In this document: positions 27,433 to 37,322 of the stretch, piece after piece
Numbering within the stretch: the stretch's first letter is position 1
How the letters are laid out: every line of letters begins with the position of its first letter
Assembly (NCBI GenBank): GCA_947172645.1
Contig: CAMWBY010000004.1
Coordinates: forward strand, 155,382-219,381
DNA length: 64,000 bases
Reading direction: 5' to 3'
Source: an uncultured Lachnospiraceae bacterium
GTDB lineage: Bacteria > Bacillota > Clostridia > Lachnospirales > Lachnospiraceae
Notes under the pieces: model-generated
What the model was told of the DNA's origin: nothing
The model's database searches: none
What the model saw: the letters and a program-made list of their open reading frames with translations, nothing else
Position numbers and translations under genes: made by a program

Positions 27433-29709
27433 ATGAACAGAAAGAAAGTTTACAAAGTTTTTTTCTTAGTCGAAATTTTAATTTTAATAGTGCTTGGCTT
27501 TTTGTTTGTTATCCGGCGGCGGACGAATCAGGATATAGATATTACAATCATGGATTGGAAGTCTGATTATATTGCTTATGACAGTATGTATGGATGGTAT
27601 GTGGATGAAAAACTTGTGCAGACAGGCGAGAAAATAGATATTGTCTGTGGACCAAACATTAGCTTGGACAAGGGGACGTACAGCGCTAAAATTATGTATT
27701 ATTGCGATTACGACCAGTCGTGTGTTGCACTGTCAGATGGTAGTCCTGATTTTCAATTGAAAACCGGTGAAGTGGAGCTGAGCAGAAATTTTGACTATTT
27801 ATCATATGATTTCGAAGTGAAAGAAGATATTGAAGATTTTGAACTTCGGTTTCGCTACGATGGCCAGGGGTTTTTTCAAGTTACCAATGTTGTTATTGCA
27901 CAGAATGCAAAGGGACTTCTCAGAGATATTAGTATTGTTTTGGCATTTTTCATTTTTATAGATTTATGCCTGCTGTTTGCAGATAAGATAAAAAAGAACA
28001 GAAATACGATATTAGCGTTAGCCGGGATTGCCCTGTTGTCTTCCGTTCCGCTTTTTACCGATGGGATTGCCGGAGGACATGATCTTCCTGTACATTTAAT
28101 GCGGATTGAAGGACTGGCGAATGAAATACGGTTGGGGAATATCCCTGTGCGTATTTCCTCTTCATATATAGACGGATTTGGGTATCCAATCTCAATTTAT
28201 TATGGGGATTTGCTGCTGTATCTTCCTGCCCTATTGAGGCTGCTTGGCTTTTCTGTTACAAATGCATATAAATTTTACGTATTGATGGTGAATGTCGGGA
28301 CGGTAGTGATTTCTTATTTTTGCATGAAGCATGTTTTTAAAAAGAAAGAAATTGCACTGCTTACAAGCTTAGCATATTGCACTTCAACTTACCGTCTGGT
28401 TAATATCTATGAGCGTGCGGCGGTAGGTGAATACAGCGCAATGATGTTTATGCCGGTAGTGGCGGCTGCTGCCTATAAGATTTATACGGACGATATTTCT
28501 GATGATAAGGGGTATAGTAAGAATGCGCTCTTATTGGCCTTAGGGATGAGTGGGTTGATTGGAACCCATATATTAAGCACTGAAATGACGGTTTTTGTAC
28601 TGATAGTTGTGTGCGTTTCTTTATTGAAACTGACATGCAGGAAGAACACGCTGAAAGTATACTTGCTGGCAGTTGTAGGGACGGTTGTGCTCAGTGCCTA
28701 TTTTATTGTGCCCTTTTTGGATTATTCAATTAATGTTCCGAGTAAAATAGGGGCAATTATTAACAAAGGGGGGATGGATATACAGAAATGGGGAATTACC
28801 CTCAGTGAGTATTTTTCCTTCTTTCGTAATATCCATATGCAGAGCCAGGGGCTTGAGGCTGAAAATGGACGGATGCTCCTTACGCCAGGGATGATATTGA
28901 TGATGGCGCTTCTTGCAGCGGTGGTGTTCTGGGTTAACCACCGGGGTGATAAAATCATGAAGGCGTTAACGGTTTATGCGTGCCTGGCGATTGCAGTTAC
29001 GTTGAATGTTTTTCCATGGGACTATTTACAGTCACATTTCTGGGTTGGGAATTTACTGGCCCAGGTACAGTTTCCTTGGAGATATGTAGGTATTGCAATG
29101 ATTGTCCTGACATTGCTTCTTGGAAATCTTTTGACACAAATATCAGAAGAACCACTAAATTTGACTCAGTGCGGGAAGGCAATTGTTATTGTGGGTTTTG
29201 TGATGACATGTGTTCTGACAAGCAGTTATTTAGATAACGGTTCTTTTACCGACAGTTATGATGGGGCTGAATTGGATGATTATCAGATTGGCACTGGCGA
29301 ATATTTACGGGATGGAACAAACAGGTTAGGCTTTTCGTCGATTTCATCGGAGGTAAAATGGGAGAGAATGAGTGAGGTTTCCGTTCTGTCCAGAAGAGGC
29401 AGCAGCATGGAGCTGCATTGTGTTGGCACGGACGAAGAAGGAGTTGTTTGGCTTCCGATGTTCAACTACAAGGGATATCATGCGACGGATGGGAACGGAA
29501 AGGAATATCCGATTAGCGACGGATATGATAACCGGATTGAACTGTCACTTCCAGCGGGGTTTGACGATAATATCTTCATTGAATATAGAGAGCCTTGGTA
29601 TTGGAAGGTAGCAGGGGCGGTTTCTCTTTTAGCAGTGTTGGCCATTTTATATAGTTATACAAAACCATATTTTTGCAAGAAACAATTTTCAGATAATGGT
29701 GGGGATTGA
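27433..29709 (+). CDS. YfhO/PTPS_related-type GT-C-like membrane protein, paralog A
   Basis: This 758 aa protein has one N-terminal TM, a soluble beta-rich region (about 35-165), then at least ten TMs and a C-terminal soluble domain (about 615-740). The segment GGHDLPVHLMRIEGLANEIRLG, where the His/Asp pair follows a TM, resembles YfhO and PTPS_related membrane proteins, which are GT-C-like and act on outer-face glycans. It is the intact tandem partner of 29776-32065. The equivalent of that gene's G9 tract is only six G here (28768-28773). The DNA is AT-richer than the flanking GT4 genes. Confidence 0.72.
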   Translation: MNRKKVYKVFFLVEILILIVLGFLFVIRRRTNQDIDITIMDWKSDYIAYDSMYGWYVDEKLVQTGEKIDIVCGPNISLDKGTYSAKIMYYCDYDQSCVALSDGSPDFQLKTGEVELSRNFDYLSYDFEVKEDIEDFELRFRYDGQGFFQVTNVVIAQNAKGLLRDISIVLAFFIFIDLCLLFADKIKKNRNTILALAGIALLSSVPLFTDGIAGGHDLPVHLMRIEGLANEIRLGNIPVRISSSYIDGFGYPISIYYGDLLLYLPALLRLLGFSVTNAYKFYVLMVNVGTVVISYFCMKHVFKKKEIALLTSLAYCTSTYRLVNIYERAAVGEYSAMMFMPVVAAAAYKIYTDDISDDKGYSKNALLLALGMSGLIGTHILSTEMTVFVLIVVCVSLLKLTCRKNTLKVYLLAVVGTVVLSAYFIVPFLDYSINVPSKIGAIINKGGMDIQKWGITLSEYFSFFRNIHMQSQGLEAENGRMLLTPGMILMMALLAAVVFWVNHRGDKIMKALTVYACLAIAVTLNVFPWDYLQSHFWVGNLLAQVQFPWRYVGIAMIVLTLLLGNLLTQISEEPLNLTQCGKAIVIVGFVMTCVLTSSYLDNGSFTDSYDGAELDDYQIGTGEYLRDGTNRLGFSSISSEVKWERMSEVSVLSRRGSSMELHCVGTDEEGVVWLPMFNYKGYHATDGNGKEYPISDGYDNRIELSLPAGFDDNIFIEYREPWYWKVAGAVSLLAVLAILYSYTKPYFCKKQFSDNGGD
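29361..29564 (+). repeat. Near-identical 204-base direct repeat, copy 1
   Basis: This stretch in the 3' part of paralog A is identical to 31708-31911 except for one base (A at 29547, G at 31894). The spacing between copies is 2347 bases. The surrounding coding sequence of the two paralogs is clearly more diverged, so the identity points to recent gene conversion or a short recombination event. Confidence 0.9.
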
Positions 29710-31109
29710 TTGTGCAGTGCAGAAATAGTATTGTTTTGTTTTTTACAATTTAGGATAAAATCAGGGGGCACCGAAATGAGCAGAATGAAGATTTATAAAG
29801 TACTTTTGGCAGTTGAAATGGTGATATTGTCTGTGTTTGGAGTCATGCTGGTTGTCCAGTGGAAAGGGAATAAAGATGTAACGCTTCCTTTGGCAGACTG
29901 GAAATCAGACTATATTGCATATGATGATTCATATGGTTGGTATGTGGATGAGAAACTTTTGGATACAAATGAAAAAGTGGATTTAATTTGTGGACCAGAC
30001 ATTCGTTTGAAGAAGGGTACTTATAATATTAAAGTTACATATCATTGTGATTTTGACCAGTCTTGCATGGCATATACTAATGATGGACCTGATTTTCAGC
30101 TGAAAACCGGTGAAATCGCCCTGAGCAGGAATCAGGATTATTTGTCATATGAAATTGAGGTTGGAGAAGATTTTCAAAATTTTGGGCTTGTATTCCGGTA
30201 TAACGGGAAAGGTTATTTCCAGATTGCCAATATAACTATCGCGCCAAATTCTACGGGAATGTTAAGGGGCAGCAGCATTGTTTTTGCGTTGTTTATCTGT
30301 TTAGACTTATGTATATTGTTTGCGGACAGGATAAAGAAGGATAAGGAAACTATTTTGGCGATGTTAGGAATAGTGCTGTTAGTTTCTTTGCCGATTTTTA
30401 CAGATGGTATCGCTAAAGGGCATGACTTAGCTTTTCATTTGATGAGGATTGAAGGAATTGCAAAAGAAATCCGGTTAGGAAATTTACCGGTTCGGCTGTC
30501 TTCTTATTTTATGGATGGATATGGATATCCGGCATCCATTTATTATGGGGATATATTACTGTATATTCCTGCAGTCCTGCGATTGATTGGATTTTCTGTT
30601 ACAGGCGTGTATAAGTTTTACATTTTCATGATTAATGTGGGAACTGTTATGATTGCATATTTTTGCATGAAGAGTATATTCAAAGATAAAAGAATTGCTT
30701 TACTCACTTGCCTGGCGTACTGTTCATCGACGTATCGGTTGGTTAATATTTATGAGCGTGCCGCAGTGGGTGAATACAGCGCGATGATGTTTATGCCGAT
30801 AGTGGCAGTGGCTGTCTATAAGATTTATACGGACGATTTGGCTGATGGGAGAGCATATAAGAAAAATGCGCTTCTTCTGGCGATAGGAATGAGTGGGCTG
30901 GTAGGGACACATATATTAAGTACGGAAATGGTAATATTAACGTTGGCTGTTATATGTATATCCCTGCTGAAACTGACATTTAGAAAAAGCACGCTGAAAG
31001 TATATCTGCTGGCTGTTTTGGAGACATGTGCGTTCAGTGCGTATTTTACCGTTCCCTTTTTGGATTATTTAATTAATGTGCCTACTAAAATAGGGGCGCT
31101 GGTAAGCGA

Positions 31110-31118
31110 GGGGGGGGG
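31110..31118 (+). repeat. Poly-G tract (G9) that breaks paralog B
   Basis: Nine consecutive G follow GTAAGCGA. Eight G would keep the paralog B frame open; nine G lead to a stop at 31149. The corresponding site in paralog A has six G. Mononucleotide G runs of this length are rare in coding DNA and are typical sites of slipped-strand mispairing. Confidence 0.85.
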
Positions 31119-31707
31119 TAAAAATCCAAAAGTGGGGTATAACATTTAGTGAGTACTTTGCATTTTTCCGGGATATACGTATGCTAACCAATGGACGTGA
31201 TTATGTTAACGAGAGGATGATTCTTACTCCCGGCATAATATTGATGGCTGCATTTGTGGTGGCTGTGGCACTATGGGCAAACCGCCGTAGTGATAAGGTG
31301 GCGGGCGTTTTAATAATTTATGCATGTCTGGCAATGATAGCAACGCTAAAAATTTTCCCATGGGATTATCTTCAGTCGCATTGTTTGTTGGGAAGCCTGT
31401 CGGTTCAGGTACAGTTTCCATGGAGGTATGTCGGTATTGTGACGGTTATTCTGACATTGCTTCTTGGTCGCCTGCTGACGAGGATTGCAAATGTACGATG
31501 GAAGATGTTCCTGTGTGAAAAGTCGATTATTCTTGTTGGGTTTGTAATGACCTGTTTCCTGACAAGCAGTTACCTGGATGACAGTGTATTTATCACCAAT
31601 TATGATGGTGCAGAACTAGACGATTTTCAGATTGGAACGGGAGAGTATTTGCGTGAGGGTACAAACCGGGCAAATTTTTCCCTTTCGATTACGTCGAAAG
31701 TCAATTC

Positions 31708-31911
31708 GGAGAGAATGAGTGAGGTTTCCGTTCTGTCCAGAAGAGGCAGCAGCATGGAGCTGCATTGTGTTGGCACGGACGAAGAAGGAGTTGTTTGGCT
31801 TCCGATGTTCAACTACAAGGGATATCATGCGACGGATGGGAACGGAAAGGAATATCCGATTAGCGACGGATATGATAACCGGATTGAACTGTCGCTTCCA
31901 GCGGGGTTTGA
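31708..31911 (+). repeat. Near-identical 204-base direct repeat, copy 2
   Basis: Second copy of the segment at 29361-29564, in the same position within paralog B, downstream of the frameshift. It encodes the C-terminal soluble domain (EVSVLSRRGSSMELHCVG and following). Conservation at the nucleotide level over a segment that is otherwise out of frame argues that the frameshift is young or reversible. Confidence 0.9.
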
Positions 31912-32074
31912 GGGCAGTATTTTCGTCGAATACAGGGAGCCATGGTACTGGCGGGTGGCTGAATTGATTTCTTTGGCGTCGGTGTTGGGAGTGTGGATGA
32001 TAAGCAGAAGACAAGGCATTGCAAGAAGTGTTTCTGCTTTTGCACATTTCAGAAAGGAACAATGAGAGACATTT

Positions 32075-33877
32075 ATGAAAAGCATTATGCGGGATTTAAA
32101 CACTTTTATAACGACAATCAAGCAGCTTCTTGGCCTGTTTACGGACAGGCAGCGAAGACAGGCCGTGGGGATTTTTATTTTGGTGGTGATTGGAGCCGCC
32201 TTTGAGACATTAGGCGTAGCGGCCATTCTCCCTTTTGTCTATGCGGTGATGGATACTTCGCAGTTGTGGGGAAATCAGTATGTTGTTATGCTTGCCGAAA
32301 TACTGCAAATCAAAACGGATACACAGTTGATTGTTGCGCTTGGTATTTTAATTGGCTTATTTTATATTTTTAAAAATGTTTTTCTGATGTTTGTCGCATA
32401 TATGGAAAATAAATTCAAAGCGCATTTTGTCTATGAGCTGTCTAAATTGATGCTCCACAGTTATATGAAGCGGCCTTATATTTATTTTCTTGGTACAAAC
32501 AGCGCCGAGATGATTAGAGGATTGAACGATGATATCGGAAGTATTAACGATATGATAACCGCCTTGTTTAAGATTTTTTCCATCGCGTTTATGATGGTTG
32601 GAATAGGGGTGTTCCTGGTTATCCAGGAGCCTACGATGGCACTTGGCATTGCAGTTCTGGCAGTCGTGATATTTGTGCTGATTGTCTGCGTGATTAAGAA
32701 GAAAATCAGGGAATTGGGAAAGCTGAAAATTCAGTATGCCACAGATGCATATCAATATGCGTACCAGGCTATCAATGGAATTAAAGAAATTTCCATTATG
32801 AAGAGGGAAGAATACTTTCTTAAGAGTTATACCGGAGTGACATCAAAGAAAAGGGATGCCGATACTATATATAACAGCATTTCGATTGCACCGGAGAAGA
32901 TTGTGGAGGCAACTTTTGTCTGCGGAATATTGGGAATTATCTGTATTCAGGTGGGAATCGGGGGTATGTCAGCGGTTCTGATTACGAATTTGGCTGCCTT
33001 TGCGGTAGGCGCAATGCGGGTTATGCCCTCCCTCTCCACATTAACCACACGTATGACGCAGCTTATGTATCTGCGGCCGGCGCTTGGCGGTACTTGTAAG
33101 AATATAGAGGCGGCGAGGGAGCAGGAGAAGGCATTTATGGCTGTGCAGTCTTCGATTGACAGCATTGATAATGCAGTCGATTTCAAGGAGACAGTTACGA
33201 TGCAGGGGATTGACTGGAAATATCCCAATACAGACCAGTATATCCTGAAAGACGCCGGGATTCAGATTCATAAGGGGGAATGCGTGGCGTTAGTTGGCAA
33301 ATCTGGTGCAGGCAAGACCACACTGGCGGATATTCTTCTCGGGCTGCTGAAGCCTCAGCATGGTTCTGTCTGTATAGACGGGGTGGATATTTATACGATT
33401 CCTTATGCATGGAGTAAGATGATTGGCTATGTGCCTCAGACGGTGTATCTGATTGATGATACGATTAGGAATAATGTGGCGTTTGGCATTGAGCGTGACA
33501 AGGTGGACGACGCCTGGATTTGGAGCGCGCTTGAGAAGGCACAGCTCAAAGAATTTATAGAGACGCTTCCGGAGGGTCTTGATACGGTTATCGGTGAGCA
33601 GGGCGTGAAATTCTCCGGCGGTCAGAGACAGCGTATTGCGATTGCCAGGGCACTCTACCATGACCCGGAGATTATGGTGTTTGACGAGGCGACAGCCGCC
33701 CTGGACGGGGAGACGGAAGAGGCAGTTATGGATGCCATCAACAGGCTACGAGGGGAGAAGACGCTGGTTATTATCGCCCACAGGCTTAATACAATCAGCC
33801 ATTGCAATCGGTTCTATGAGGTTGGGAGGCAGAAGGTGACGGAGAAGACCAGGGAAGAAGTATTAGGCGATGCGTAA
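32075..33877 (+). CDS. ABC transporter, fused permease-ATPase (PglK-like flippase), copy 2
   Basis: A 600 aa half-transporter with a six-TM domain (about 20-330) and an ATPase domain: Walker A GKSGAGKTT (about 409), GYVPQTVYLIDDTIRNN, signature FSGGQRQR (about 514) and Walker B MVFDEATAALD. It is homologous along its whole length to the transporters at 15064 and 54298 and to PglK-type lipid-linked oligosaccharide flippases. It starts 9 bases after the paralog B stop. Together with the two Wzx proteins it makes five flippase candidates in the window. Confidence 0.9.
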   Translation: MKSIMRDLNTFITTIKQLLGLFTDRQRRQAVGIFILVVIGAAFETLGVAAILPFVYAVMDTSQLWGNQYVVMLAEILQIKTDTQLIVALGILIGLFYIFKNVFLMFVAYMENKFKAHFVYELSKLMLHSYMKRPYIYFLGTNSAEMIRGLNDDIGSINDMITALFKIFSIAFMMVGIGVFLVIQEPTMALGIAVLAVVIFVLIVCVIKKKIRELGKLKIQYATDAYQYAYQAINGIKEISIMKREEYFLKSYTGVTSKKRDADTIYNSISIAPEKIVEATFVCGILGIICIQVGIGGMSAVLITNLAAFAVGAMRVMPSLSTLTTRMTQLMYLRPALGGTCKNIEAAREQEKAFMAVQSSIDSIDNAVDFKETVTMQGIDWKYPNTDQYILKDAGIQIHKGECVALVGKSGAGKTTLADILLGLLKPQHGSVCIDGVDIYTIPYAWSKMIGYVPQTVYLIDDTIRNNVAFGIERDKVDDAWIWSALEKAQLKEFIETLPEGLDTVIGEQGVKFSGGQRQRIAIARALYHDPEIMVFDEATAALDGETEEAVMDAINRLRGEKTLVIIAHRLNTISHCNRFYEVGRQKVTEKTREEVLGDA

Positions 33878-33889
33878 GGTTGGGAAGAT

Positions 33890-34921
33890 ATGAAACAAGA
33901 GCAGATTTTTTTTACAATTATTATGCCAACGTTTAATTCGGAGAAAACGATTGGAAAAGCTTTGGAATCCATCAGGAGACAAAAATTTGACCAGAGCAAA
34001 ATAGAAATTTTAGTGATTGACGGCGGTTCCACAGATGGCACGTTAGAAATAGCAAAGAAGTACCAGGCTGTTATTTTGCCGAATCCTGAGCGTGTACCTG
34101 AGGCGGCAAAAAGAATCGGATATGAGCAGGCGAGGGGTAAATGGATTATCAAACAGGATTCGGATGAAGTGTATATGAAGTCAAACCAACTTGCAAAGAG
34201 AAAGAAATTTATTGATAGCCATCCGGATGTATATTGCATATTGACTGATAAATTATATCCCGGTAAAAATTGCGGCCTTTGCTGTGCCTATTTAAATTAC
34301 TGCGGGGACCCGTTCAGCTATATTGTGTATAAATTAAGAGGCTCGGTAATTCAGGAAAATAAGAAATTTCTATTTCGAGAAGATACAGAGGGGAATATTT
34401 ACCAATATCAAAATGGTGACCGTTATCCGATTGGGGATGGAGGATGTACGGCATTTGATATAGAGAAGTTCCGGGAATTGTTTGGGGAAGACTATAGCAG
34501 GCAGGAGTATGTGAATCTTTCTACCCATAAACTTTTGGAAGAAACCGGATTGATGGGATGTATTCCGGGAGATAATATTTATCACTATTCCAGGGCAGGG
34601 CTTGGGACATATTTAAAAAAGCTTCGTTTTAAAATCCACTTTAACCTGAATGGAAAAGAGGAAAGCGGGAGTGCAAATGCTTTGGGGTATGCGGCAAGGG
34701 CACAGGAGAATCCTAAATACAGCAGGAGAAAATGGCTGTTTGTATTGTATGCTTTTTCATTGGTTTTACCTGTTTTTGATTCGATAAAAATGGCGCTGCT
34801 TCGGCGCGATTTGTCATTTTTGCTACACTTTGTGTATACATATTATGTTTTGGGGGTTATCGCTGTCGAGATAATTAGAAAAGTATTAAAAAGAAATATG
34901 GATAATTATTCTTATGGTTAA
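33890..34921 (+). CDS. Family 2 glycosyltransferase
   Basis: A 343 aa GT2 enzyme with TIIMPTFNSEKTIGKALES, VIDGGSTDGTLEIA and a metal-site segment IIKQDSDEVYM. Two Cys-containing stretches around residues 120-135 are of unknown meaning. The C-terminal 60 residues include a hydrophobic segment (about 285-335), so the protein may sit on the membrane. It begins 12 bases after the ABC gene. Composition is AT-richer than the first 25 kb of the window. Specificity is unknown. Confidence 0.86.
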   Translation: MKQEQIFFTIIMPTFNSEKTIGKALESIRRQKFDQSKIEILVIDGGSTDGTLEIAKKYQAVILPNPERVPEAAKRIGYEQARGKWIIKQDSDEVYMKSNQLAKRKKFIDSHPDVYCILTDKLYPGKNCGLCCAYLNYCGDPFSYIVYKLRGSVIQENKKFLFREDTEGNIYQYQNGDRYPIGDGGCTAFDIEKFRELFGEDYSRQEYVNLSTHKLLEETGLMGCIPGDNIYHYSRAGLGTYLKKLRFKIHFNLNGKEESGSANALGYAARAQENPKYSRRKWLFVLYAFSLVLPVFDSIKMALLRRDLSFLLHFVYTYYVLGVIAVEIIRKVLKRNMDNYSYG

Positions 34922-34968
34922 TCCGTAATTTTTGTGAAAGATGGGAATTGTCGGGATTAGGTTATAGC

Positions 34969-36237
34969 ATGGTAAAAATGAGTATGGGCAGGCTTGTCAG
35001 TAAGTTGGGAGAATTTGAAAAAAGCAGTATATTGTTGATGGCGTGTTCCTTGTTGGCGGGTGTGTTTAACTACACGTTTCAGATTTATTTGGGAAATGTG
35101 TCAACAGTCACCGACTATGGCATGATTAATATACTGTTGACGGAAATATCAATGATTTCAATCATTAATGCGCCAATTGGCCTATACGCCAGCCGGAATA
35201 TAGCGGTCAGGGGTGGCGGCCGGAGTGAGGAAATGGATAGGCTGTTAGCCGTTATATGGGAGATTACGGCAATCTTTTGCTTGTTTACCGTTCTCTCCCT
35301 TTATGCCTTGTACCGATTGGGTTTCATGAATACGGCGTTAAGCGGCAGGCAGATTGCCTATTTCATTTTATGCGCCATTACGAATGTGTTATACAGTATA
35401 CTATTGTACATTGCGCAGGGGTATAAAGATTATAAGTCGTATAGTTTTGTGAGCCTGCTATATACGGTCATTAAATTTGGGGTCGCAATCATGTTGTACA
35501 GCCGTTCTAACGGGATAGTCGAATTTTTGCAGGCGGTGCTTATCACAAATTTGATTTGTATTGTTATGTTACTGTACACAAACAGGAGCAGGCTATGGAA
35601 AAAATACCGTCTGCAGAAGTTATCTGATTCTTTTTACAGTTTGGCATATTTCTATGGGTGGACATTTGTGATACAGCTCATTATTGGATTCTTGATGAGC
35701 GGTGGCGATATTGTGTGGGTGGATATTATGTTTTCGGAAGAACAGGCGGGTATCTATTCGGTGGCGGCAACTCTTTCCAAAGCGGCTCTTTTTTGTTCCA
35801 CGCCGATTACGACAATTATGTTTCCGGAAGTTGCAGGACAGACCGACAACCGTGAAGGCAATCTGCGCCTGCTTAAGAAGACGCTTATTTATGGTGGCGG
35901 AATAGCCGGTGCGTATTTGGTGCTCTTGAATATTCTGGGTGGGCAGGTAGTTGGAATTTTGTATGGGGAAAGATATGCCGGGGCTGTAGTTATGATTCCG
36001 GCGGCTTCTTTATATGTTATGGCAGTGATTGTCTTAAATATCATTTGCCAGTATTGCATTGCTGTCGAAAAAGTGAGAAAATTAACCATCGGGATGATTG
36101 TATTATTTGGGACTGTTTATGTCTTTTGTATGCAGATTGCGACGTTGGTTCATATGGTGGTTTTCTGCGGCGGTGCGGTTTTGCTGTTTGCCTTGTGTTT
36201 TTTAGTTTATATTTTCAGGGATGGGAGAGCAAATTAG
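34969..36237 (+). CDS. Oligosaccharide flippase family (Wzx-like) membrane protein
   Basis: A 422 aa protein with about 12 hydrophobic helices and the MOP-superfamily features LLMACSLLAGVFNYTFQIYLG near the N-terminus and, around residue 265, EEQAGIYSVAATLSKAALF. It should translocate a lipid-linked glycan. Start codon choice is uncertain: TTG 34948, ATG 34969 and ATG 34978 are in frame, and ATG 34969 is preferred. It is distinct from the Wzx at 2175, which suggests that the locus exports more than one glycan or is a merger of two loci. Confidence 0.82.
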   Translation: MVKMSMGRLVSKLGEFEKSSILLMACSLLAGVFNYTFQIYLGNVSTVTDYGMINILLTEISMISIINAPIGLYASRNIAVRGGGRSEEMDRLLAVIWEITAIFCLFTVLSLYALYRLGFMNTALSGRQIAYFILCAITNVLYSILLYIAQGYKDYKSYSFVSLLYTVIKFGVAIMLYSRSNGIVEFLQAVLITNLICIVMLLYTNRSRLWKKYRLQKLSDSFYSLAYFYGWTFVIQLIIGFLMSGGDIVWVDIMFSEEQAGIYSVAATLSKAALFCSTPITTIMFPEVAGQTDNREGNLRLLKKTLIYGGGIAGAYLVLLNILGGQVVGILYGERYAGAVVMIPAASLYVMAVIVLNIICQYCIAVEKVRKLTIGMIVLFGTVYVFCMQIATLVHMVVFCGGAVLLFALCFLVYIFRDGRAN

Positions 36238-36319
36238 GCGCTAGGTTATGGAAGACAGCAATCAATAAAGGTTAGGATAGTAATAAAGAAGGTATTTCAG
36301 TTTCAGGTTTGGTGGGATT

Positions 36320-37114
36320 ATGGAAAGAAAAAGGATAGAGATTATTGCTCCATGCTATAACGAGGAACAGTGCATAGAATTATTTTGCAGACGGATTGAG
36401 GATGTTTTTAGTCGGATAGAAGGATATGATTTTTCGATACTGTTTGTGGATGACGGAAGCGAAGACGCCACTTTGCAGATTATCAAAAATATGGCTGAGA
36501 ATATGTATAGAGGCAAAGTACGGTACCTTTCTTTTTCCAGGAATTTTGGGAAAGAATCTGCCATGGCGGCAGGGCTTGAGAACAGTGACGGTGATTTGAT
36601 AGCGGTTATGGATGTGGATTTGCAGCATCCGCCGGAGTTGCTGTATGAAATGATAGAAGCTGTAGAGACAGAAGGATATGACTGCTGTGCGGCTAGACGG
36701 GTCACCAGGGATGGCGAGGGGGTGATTCGCAGTTTCCTTTCTCGGTCTTTTTACCATGTCATCAATATGTTGACGGAGATTGATTTGATACCGGGTGGCA
36801 CCGATTACCGGCTGATGAAAAAGGAAGTGGCAGAGGCGATTGTCTCACTGCCTGAACGCGAGAGGTTTACGAAAGGTATTTATTCGTGGATTGGATTTAA
36901 GACGAAATGGATATCTTATCATAATGTGGAGAGGGCGGCGGGACAGTCGAAGTGGTCTGTCAGGCATTTATTTGGTTACGCCGGAAGCGGGATTATTGCT
37001 TTTGCCACGGCGCCATTGCGAGGTGTCATTTATTTAGGAGTGATTGTTACGGCGATTGCGGTAGCCTATGCAGGCAACGTGATATGGGGTGAAATACATA
37101 CCGGGGGGGGGTAA
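36320..37114 (+). CDS. GtrB-like polyprenyl-phosphate sugar synthase (GT2), C-terminus cut by G9 frameshift
   Basis: As read the product is 264 aa. It has [25 protein letters not shown], the metal site [12 protein letters not shown] and a DYRLM segment, which place it with GtrB/DPMS-like enzymes that make undecaprenyl-phosphate glucose or a similar donor. The first C-terminal TM helix (about 233-255) is present. A run of nine G at 37103-37111 then leads straight to a TAA at 37112. With eight G the frame continues through a second TM and a basic tail to 37322 (about 333 aa), which is the normal family architecture. Without the second TM, membrane assembly is probably impaired. Confidence 0.85.
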   Translation: MERKRIEIIAPCYNEEQCIELFCRRIEDVFSRIEGYDFSILFVDDGSEDATLQIIKNMAENMYRGKVRYLSFSRNFGKESAMAAGLENSDGDLIAVMDVDLQHPPELLYEMIEAVETEGYDCCAARRVTRDGEGVIRSFLSRSFYHVINMLTEIDLIPGGTDYRLMKKEVAEAIVSLPERERFTKGIYSWIGFKTKWISYHNVERAAGQSKWSVRHLFGYAGSGIIAFATAPLRGVIYLGVIVTAIAVAYAGNVIWGEIHTGGG

Positions 37115-37322
37115 TCAGCGGACTGGTTTCGCCACAATAGTTGTGCTCCTTCTCTTTCTTGGCGGCGTTATCCTGATTACGCTGGGTATGATTGGAGAAT
37201 ATATTGCCAGAATTTATATGGAAGTGAAAAATCGTCCCTTGTATATTACGAAAGAGACGAATTTGATAAAGGACAATATAAAGGAAAGCAATATAGAGAG
37301 GGAAGAAAGAGAAGATGCGTAA
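37089..37322 (+). pseudogene. Out-of-frame C-terminal part of the GtrB-like gene
   Basis: This open frame encodes [18 protein letters not shown], a further hydrophobic run and [15 protein letters not shown], which is the standard second TM and terminal helix of GtrB-type GT2 enzymes. It is not a separate gene: it is the missing end of 36320-37114, displaced by one G. The stop at 37320-37322 overlaps the start of the next gene (ATG 37315), which is the spacing expected for an intact operon gene. Confidence 0.85.
37103..37111 (+). repeat. Poly-G tract (G9) that truncates the GtrB-like gene
   Basis: Nine G follow ACATACC and are followed by TAATCAG. With nine G the codons read GGG GGG GGG TAA (stop); with eight they read GGG GGG GGT AAT CAG and the protein continues. 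The tract lies in the loop between the two C-terminal TM helices, where an extra glycine count is tolerated. Confidence 0.87.

Larger units (their letters stand above)
29776..32065 (+). pseudogene. YfhO/PTPS_related-type GT-C-like protein, paralog B, frameshifted at a G9 tract (possibly phase-variable)
   Basis: This tandem paralog of 27433-29709 starts at ATG 29776, 7 bases after AGGGGG. As read, translation stops at 31149 after 457 aa, because a run of nine G at 31110-31118 shifts the frame. With eight G the frame runs on through KIQKWGITFSEYF, matching paralog A (DIQKWGITLSEYF), and continues to the stop at 32063-32065, giving about 762 aa. Every other part of the downstream frame is intact and well conserved, so the break is recent. 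It may be a reversible off state, a dead gene, or a sequencing error. The intact product would be a polytopic outer-face glycosyltransferase like paralog A. Confidence 0.8.
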
